DNA of 64,000 bases from Apus apus (lineage: Eukaryota > Chordata > Aves > Apodiformes > Apodidae), in the NCBI RefSeq assembly GCF_020740795.1, contig NC_067283.1, forward strand, positions 109,665,706 to 109,729,705, in the 5' to 3' direction. The position numbers and the translations under genes are program-made. Below, piece by piece: positions 58,375 through 64,000 of this stretch (position 1 is its first letter; the number at the start of each line of letters is the position of its first letter). The notes under the pieces were generated by a model. It was not told the origin of the DNA. It was given only the letters and a program-made list of their open reading frames with translations, and searched no databases.

Positions 58375-58735
58375 AAATCCATTATTCATGCAAATACTTT
58401 CTCCATCTCTGTTTTTTGTAACCAACTTCTCTTGGCAATTATGACATTTCACAGAAAAATTAACAAATATTCTCTTTGCTTGCCAAGATAATTTTACTAA
58501 GCTGGAATCCAATTTCATTGAGGTATGTTATTTATGTTTTATCTTGAGGGAAGCTGCCTATTAAGTTAGCAGCAACCGTGTCCTTTTGCTTATGATACGT
58601 TTATTACCAAGTTATCAGGAGTACCTTTAAGTTATTAGGGTGCAATGGCAAATTAAGTACTTTGCGTCATAATTAGCTAATAACTTTTGAATGATATTTT
58701 AATCACGTTTAAGATGGTCAGGTTTGCTGTGAGTA
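58375..58735. promoter_or_regulatory. Candidate conserved enhancer in KCTD1 intron
   Basis: AT-rich unique sequence with a cluster of textbook motifs: a POU octamer ATGCAAAT at 58388-58395, NFI-type half sites TTGGCA (58432-58437) and TGCCAA (58481-58486), and a homeodomain-type TAATTA at 58670-58675 followed by GCTAATAA. There is no repeat similarity. The pattern resembles developmental enhancers, but the call rests on motif appearance alone. Confidence 0.25.
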
Positions 58736-60330
58736 CAGATAATGGAGGACAGGAGCAGAACCAGAGTGTTTATCGTTTGATACCAAAAGCCAGAAAGTAG
58801 CTAAACCAGGGAAGGAACAACATCCCAAAGGCCATGATAATCTATATATTCAGAACACTGAACCTTTTCGCAGGCAGCAATAAAGTAATAAAGTAGAACT
58901 TGTGTCTTGGGATCATGTTTAAGTAAAAAGGAAAAATGTATTAGCTACAACCCACTCTCCTTTAAGCCTGACAATTTTTCTTAAAAAGACATGTTAGCAA
59001 CTCATCTTCAAAGTCCTATCGATAAATCTGTAAACGCAGACTCCACAGAGAGAACACTGTTAAAAAGTACCTTCAAAAAAGCTACGAGAGCCATTTCCCT
59101 TTCAAAAAAACTGGCCACCGAAAAAAACCCACCAAAACAACAAACACCAAAATCCCCCCAAAACACCCAATAAAAAAACCTCAGAATGGCAGAAATTCTT
59201 TGATGTATTCCTTTGTACATCAAGTTTGCCCCTCAGCTTTCATGAATTGCATTCAAACCACTGTTAGCTCTCAGTATTTCCTCTGTACCCTGGAGAAGGC
59301 TCAGCATCAACATTCCATGTACGTACCACTGGAAATTAGGAAACACTCTGAGATTCTCCATGAAATCCTTTACAAAACTATCAGCAAAACGAGCGTGCTA
59401 TGTAAGAAGTGGTGTGGCATCACTAATCCTGCCCCTTTCCAGAATGTTACTTTGGGAACCATGCATCACACTACTTATTGCCTGGAGCCTGTGCCCCTGT
59501 AAACAACAACCAGTGCAATACAACCGTAACAATTAAGCTATCCAAGATCTTCACAACTTTGGCTACTTAGCCAGAAATCCTGTCTATGTTGTTTTGTTAC
59601 CTGCTGCTTCCTCTAAGAGAGAGGACAACATGTTTCCATAGACAGGACAAGAACACACTTGCACTTCCCTCTGCAAGAGTTGCACAAGCTCCTTCTACAT
59701 TGCAGCCCATAAAGCCAAGCGATGGTACAAGTAGCTTCTGTGTGCTGTACTGAGGATCCTATGGGGGCTGCTTCTCAAGAGAGAAGGAGGCCACTTCTAC
59801 ATGAAAGCCTAAGTAAAAGCTGCTCCTTAATGAATACTGACAAAAATCACTAGCAAAGTTCATAGCATCATTTTCAAGCACAGTTCATGGAGAGGACAAA
59901 AATTTGTTGCAGTAGAAGCTTGTAAAACATATCAACAGGTTTCAGCCCTGCCGCTGAACTTGATCTTGGACTGTCACAACACAAATTTTCCAGGGAAGGT
60001 GGAAAGGATGTTTGCCTGCTTTTTCAAAGCCTTCTAAGAACAGATAAAGCAAAAACATACACATATAAAGAACAATCTAAGGTAGTCAAAACGAGCTTCA
60101 CAGCCTAAAATATGTAAAATGTTAGAGATGCTCCTGCAACTGTCACTGCCAAACTTTTCTCTGCACATTAGACTTGGTCTTCAGTGACCTACAGTTTGCC
60201 CACATCACCCTCAATCCAGGCAGCATACAATCTGGGGAGAAGCCATGGTTGTACAACATAGCACACTGTTAGCCGTGGGACCCCTGTTTCATCTCTTGGA
60301 GGAGAAGGTCTAATGGACGAGGAAGGGGTT

Positions 60331-60975
60331 CATAAAATCATAGAATGGTTTGGGTTGGGGGGGACCTTAAAGATCATCTAGTTCCAACCTCCCTGTCATA
60401 GTCAGGGACACTTGACCAGGTTGCCCAAAGCCCCATCTAACCTGGCCTTGCACACTTCCTTGGAGGGGGCTTCCACAGCTTCCCTGAGCAACCTGTGCCA
60501 GTGCTTCACCACCCTCACACTACAGACTTTCTTTGTAATGTCTAAACTAAATCTCCCCTCTTCCAGTTTCGAAGCCATTCCCCTTTGTCCTGTTGCTACC
60601 TGCCCTTGTAAAAAGTCCCTCCTCAGCCTTCCTGTAGCCCCCTTCAGGCATTGGAAGGCTGTTATAACATCTCCCTGGAGCCTTCTCTTCTCCAGGCTGA
60701 ACAACCCCAGCTCTCTCAGCTTGTCTTTATAGGAGAGGTGCTCCAGCTCTCTGATCATCTTTGTGGCCCTCCTCTGGACTTGTTCCAGCAGCTCTGTGTC
60801 CTTTGTATGTTGGGGGCCACAGAACTGGACACATTACTGCAGGTGGGGTCTGACAAGAATGGAGAGAATCACCTCCCTTGACCTGTCGGCCATGCTTCTT
60901 TTGATGCAGCCCAGGATATGGTTGGCTTTCTCGGCTGCAAGGGCATGTGGCCAGCTCATGTTGAGTTGCAGAAAG
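60331..60975 (-). mobile_element. CR1 LINE copy (about 640 bp, 3' end with reverse-transcriptase remnant)
   Basis: The + strand runs from CATAAAATCATAGAATGG and TTTGGGTTGGGGGGGACC through AAAGATCATCTAGTTCCAAC, ACACTTCCTTGGAGGGGGCT, the CCCTTGTAAAAAGTCCCTCC and CTTCTCCAGGCTGAACAACC blocks, and GATCATCTTTGTGGCCCTCC to GATGCAGCCCAGGATATGGT. This is the complement of a CR1 ORF2 3' part plus tail. On the - strand a frame at 60402-60758 (118 codons) reads in CR1-like sense (LEKRRLQGDVITAFQCLKG and LLREAVEAPSKEV) and is therefore a relic of the ORF2 C-terminus. It is the longest and best preserved CR1 copy in the window, but truncated and not autonomous. Confidence 0.97.
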
Positions 60976-63900
60976 GTAAGGTAGATGGGGGCTGCCCTGG
61001 AGAAACAAACTCTGTCAAATCATGTGTCGGATTCCCTGTGCAACGCTACCGTGAAGCATGCCTGCTTTATTTTTTTGAGCTCCTTTGAGTGAAGCAAGAA
61101 AGTACTAGGCTAAAGAATGCTGCGAAGAAAGCATGCAAGAATGAGTCTTCAGAACAGGACTGAAACAGTATGCGGAAAATACAGCCCAAGGACACATGTT
61201 GAACTGAGGAGGAACAGGAGATGCTGATGGCCTGTTTCTTAATTAAGCACCACATTTCTCTGTGCACAGCAGCAGGCAATCTCATTGGAAATAGTATTAC
61301 TACAAATACACCATAAGGACAACAAACTAGGGTCACTCTGGCTGCCCTAATAATTTTCCTTTCCTATAAAGCTGACTTTAATTGCAACAAGTGAACCTGC
61401 AAGGCCGGCTACACAATAACACATTTATTATACTCTTCTCAAATATTTGTGTTTTGCGTTATTACTTAGCTCACCTGCTCACAGATTCCTCTAGACCTAG
61501 ACACCAAAAATGGTACTTCCAGGCTAACATCTTAGATTATAAATTATTTGAGAAAAGCAATAGAGAAAAGCAACGAGAGCAGACACAACAGAGGCAACAA
61601 AGATGTGGGTGTTCTGAGCATAGAATTTAGTATGAGAAACACAGCACTGTACATCGCTCTTGCTTTAACCCTAACTTATATACACTACAATTACATTGCT
61701 GTGTCTCCTTGTGTGGAGACACACATGTGGCTACACAGAGAGACGTGTTTATACCCGTATAACTAATTCCCATACATTTACATGTTTAAGTGGTTCCATG
61801 GTAGAGGTTGAAGTTATTTAAGCATTTCAGTAACTAGGAAAATCAAACCATTAACCAAATCAGTTAAGAAGACAGGAAAGTCCACCTAAAACAGCTTAGA
61901 CAGTGGCTCTGAGCAATAAATAATGCTTAATGCAAAGGTTAGAAATGCCAAAGCCACACCTGTACATTCTGCTGGTGGTGGGGGTGATAAAAAACACACA
62001 GATAACATTATTTCCATTGGCAAACTTTACATATACAAACCAGCGGCTTTATTGTTTATTAAATTAGATGCTGTCATGGTGTAATCATCCCTGCAGCCAT
62101 ACCAAACCCAAGAGTATGTCAGATGTATTTCTGTGGAGAAGGCAGAGAAAAGAAAGGAAGAGAACGGAGATGCAGCACAGAAGCAATAGAGCCCCATAAA
62201 CAGAGGCGTAAGGAATAATTAATCCACATATGTGAAAACAGACACTATAATTGCAGACATCAGAATCCTCAAAAATACCACATGACAAAACTAAATGTTA
62301 CATCACAGTGCCTTCAATACACGAACGCCAGGTTGTGATTCAGCTACCTAAACACAGGTGTCTGGTGCCACTTGAGACACTGCAGGGTATCTCAGGGACT
62401 GCCAAAGGGTTGAGTGATGGCTCAAGGACACTACTGCAGACTCGTGCCCTCCTGGAGCAGCCACAAGATTCCAGGCAGGAACCTTCATGCATGGGCACTA
62501 GCTACTCATAATAAAGGCAAACACACCTCACTCACAAGATGACCAGAAACTGACTGTACTGAAATCAATGCATTAAGCACAGATACTAATTTCAAGAGAA
62601 AACCAGACTTTATTGAATATAAAAAAATAACAAATGTATGTGATATAAAATGGTGAGCAGCAAGTTTGGACTGCTTCTAAAATGTGTAGGAATTTCTCAT
62701 GTTTTTAATTGAAGCAGTGTTTTAGCCTGCAATTCCACACACCCTCATACAGAGAAGATGACTTTTTAGCTTCTTCCCAAGATGCAACTTTACCAGAGGA
62801 AATAAAGTTGAGGGCCACTGGAAGTTATATGATAATACAGGTGTGTTAGGATCCCTATTTCCTAAATGCAGACAGTCATCCCCAAGTATTTTAGCAGGGT
62901 GTTGAAGCAACAAAGCTTTTGGATCAAGTTACAACCCATGGTCAAGATGCAGACACCCATGGAGGGCAGCCCAGCTCAGCCCACCAAGCTGAGGAACCCT
63001 TTTAAACTAGCAGAAAGATGTTGACCACGCAGCAGCCTACTGCTTGAATTTCTATGTTTTCATTATTTCGTTCACTTAATTTTTAAACCTTTCTCTAAAA
63101 AGAACCAAATTTAACTTCACTCTTTTTTTTTTTAAAGTCATTGCCTACAGGTCTTCTATATGGCATTTGCCCTTGTCCCCAGATAGTGGTGCCACTGCAC
63201 AATTCTCGTATCAACAGATTCAGTTGCAGCTTGCATTTGCTTAATGGCTGGAACTGCAAAAGACCTGATAAACAACCAAAAGCTGTGTATGCCAAAAGGC
63301 TATGACTCCCTTACCAACAAGAAAAAGAAAAAAAGGTCAACAATTTAGTGAGAAAAATCCTTAATTTCAAAACGACATGTTTTTTAGGATAACGCAAGTT
63401 CCAATGCAGGCGTTTTCAGGGACAGAACACTGTTTCAAGAAGTCCTCTTCCTTTCTGTGCTGGCTGAAAATAAAACATCCTACAACAACCTTGCATTACT
63501 CCCTTCGCTTGTGTAGCTACTTAACAGGGATACTTTTTGCTCTATATCTGGATTTAATAAAATTTTAATCTAGCAGAAATCAAAGTGTTTTGGTAAATTT
63601 CTGATTTTTTTTCTCTTGCAACACCAGGAGGCATAGATATAATTGTTTCCTACTATCTTTACAGGAGATCTACAGAACCACATTACTGAAAGGTGCAGAA
63701 GATGAAAATAGTTTGGAATAATCAAGAGTTCCACTGTTTCATCAAAGCTGTCCTCCCCCACCTCTCCAGCTACTGGTATTACAACAAACAGTTTGGCGCT
63801 ACGGGATGATTCTGATCGTTTTGCATTACATTCCCCAAAACCCTTACTTTTTAAGAGTTTAGAGGCAGGTAGAAGCCAGTTAGCACAATGAAAGGAAGGG

Positions 63901-64000
63901 GTCTGTAGAAAGACAGTGACCAAAAAGAACGAAGTCTGACTATGAAGCCAGATCAAACTGTGTTTTCTTGCCAGCCATCGCATGTACTGACATATTAAAA
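60976..64000. other. KCTD1: KCTD1 intron, distal part of window
   Basis: Unique AT-leaning sequence with no recognised exon, repeat family or RNA gene. The longest frame, 63570-63983 on the - strand (137 codons), has no domain I recognise. This segment is likely intronic because the exon for the KCTD1 BTB N-terminal half has not yet been reached. Confidence 0.6.

Noticed and set aside
60402..60758. 118-codon frame as a host gene
   Set aside because: It lies wholly in a CR1 copy and reads as a remnant of the CR1 ORF2 C-terminus.
63570..63983. 137-codon - strand frame as the missing KCTD1 upstream exon
   Set aside because: It has none of the conserved BTB N-terminal residues expected before the IGRLFDG exon.

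Overview
This is a vertebrate nuclear genome window, most likely from a bird. It holds the 3' end of one protein gene and the 3' end of another, arranged tail to tail, plus introns and a non-coding spacer of about 29 kb. The bird assignment rests on several 3'-anchored, 5'-truncated CR1 LINE fragments with the typical avian tail, on intron-rich AT-leaning sequence, and on gene order. The two genes are TAF4B (+ strand) and KCTD1 (- strand), which are neighbours on human 18q11.2 and, as I recall, on bird chromosome 2. The sequence does not identify the species.

Layout: 1-1685 is a TAF4B intron. 1686-1805 is the penultimate TAF4B coding exon and 1806-13039 its last intron. 13040-13207 is the terminal coding exon, followed by a 3'UTR of about 1.65 kb ending near a canonical AATAAA at 14841. 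From about 14.87 to 44.08 kb lies an intergenic spacer with CR1 remnants, low-complexity tracts, a G-rich hairpin/G-quadruplex motif near 20.6 kb and a GC-richer middle (about 15-33 kb), but no gene I can support. From about 44.08 kb to the window end everything belongs to KCTD1 on the - strand: the 3'UTR, terminal coding exon (44947-45105), an exon of 102 codons (47694-47999), a BTB-domain exon (50332-50476), and at least 13.5 kb of the next intron upstream. The exon for the KCTD1 N-terminus and first half of the BTB domain was not found and should lie beyond 64000.

Function: TAF4B is a tissue-enriched TFIID subunit, a paralogue of TAF4. KCTD1 is a BTB-domain nuclear regulator linked to AP-2 repression. 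They meet 3' end to 3' end with separate polyadenylation signals, and nothing in the sequence shows shared regulation.

I found no new biological system. The points most worth a second look are the perfect CCCAG/CTGGG hairpin with a G4 motif, CNE-like AT-rich blocks (especially 58.38-58.73 kb in the KCTD1 intron), a 170-codon sense-strand open frame in the same intron, an ancient-looking retroposon tail at 27.45 kb, and a microsatellite carrying a Pumilio-type site in the KCTD1 3'UTR. Almost all other short open frames look like chance.
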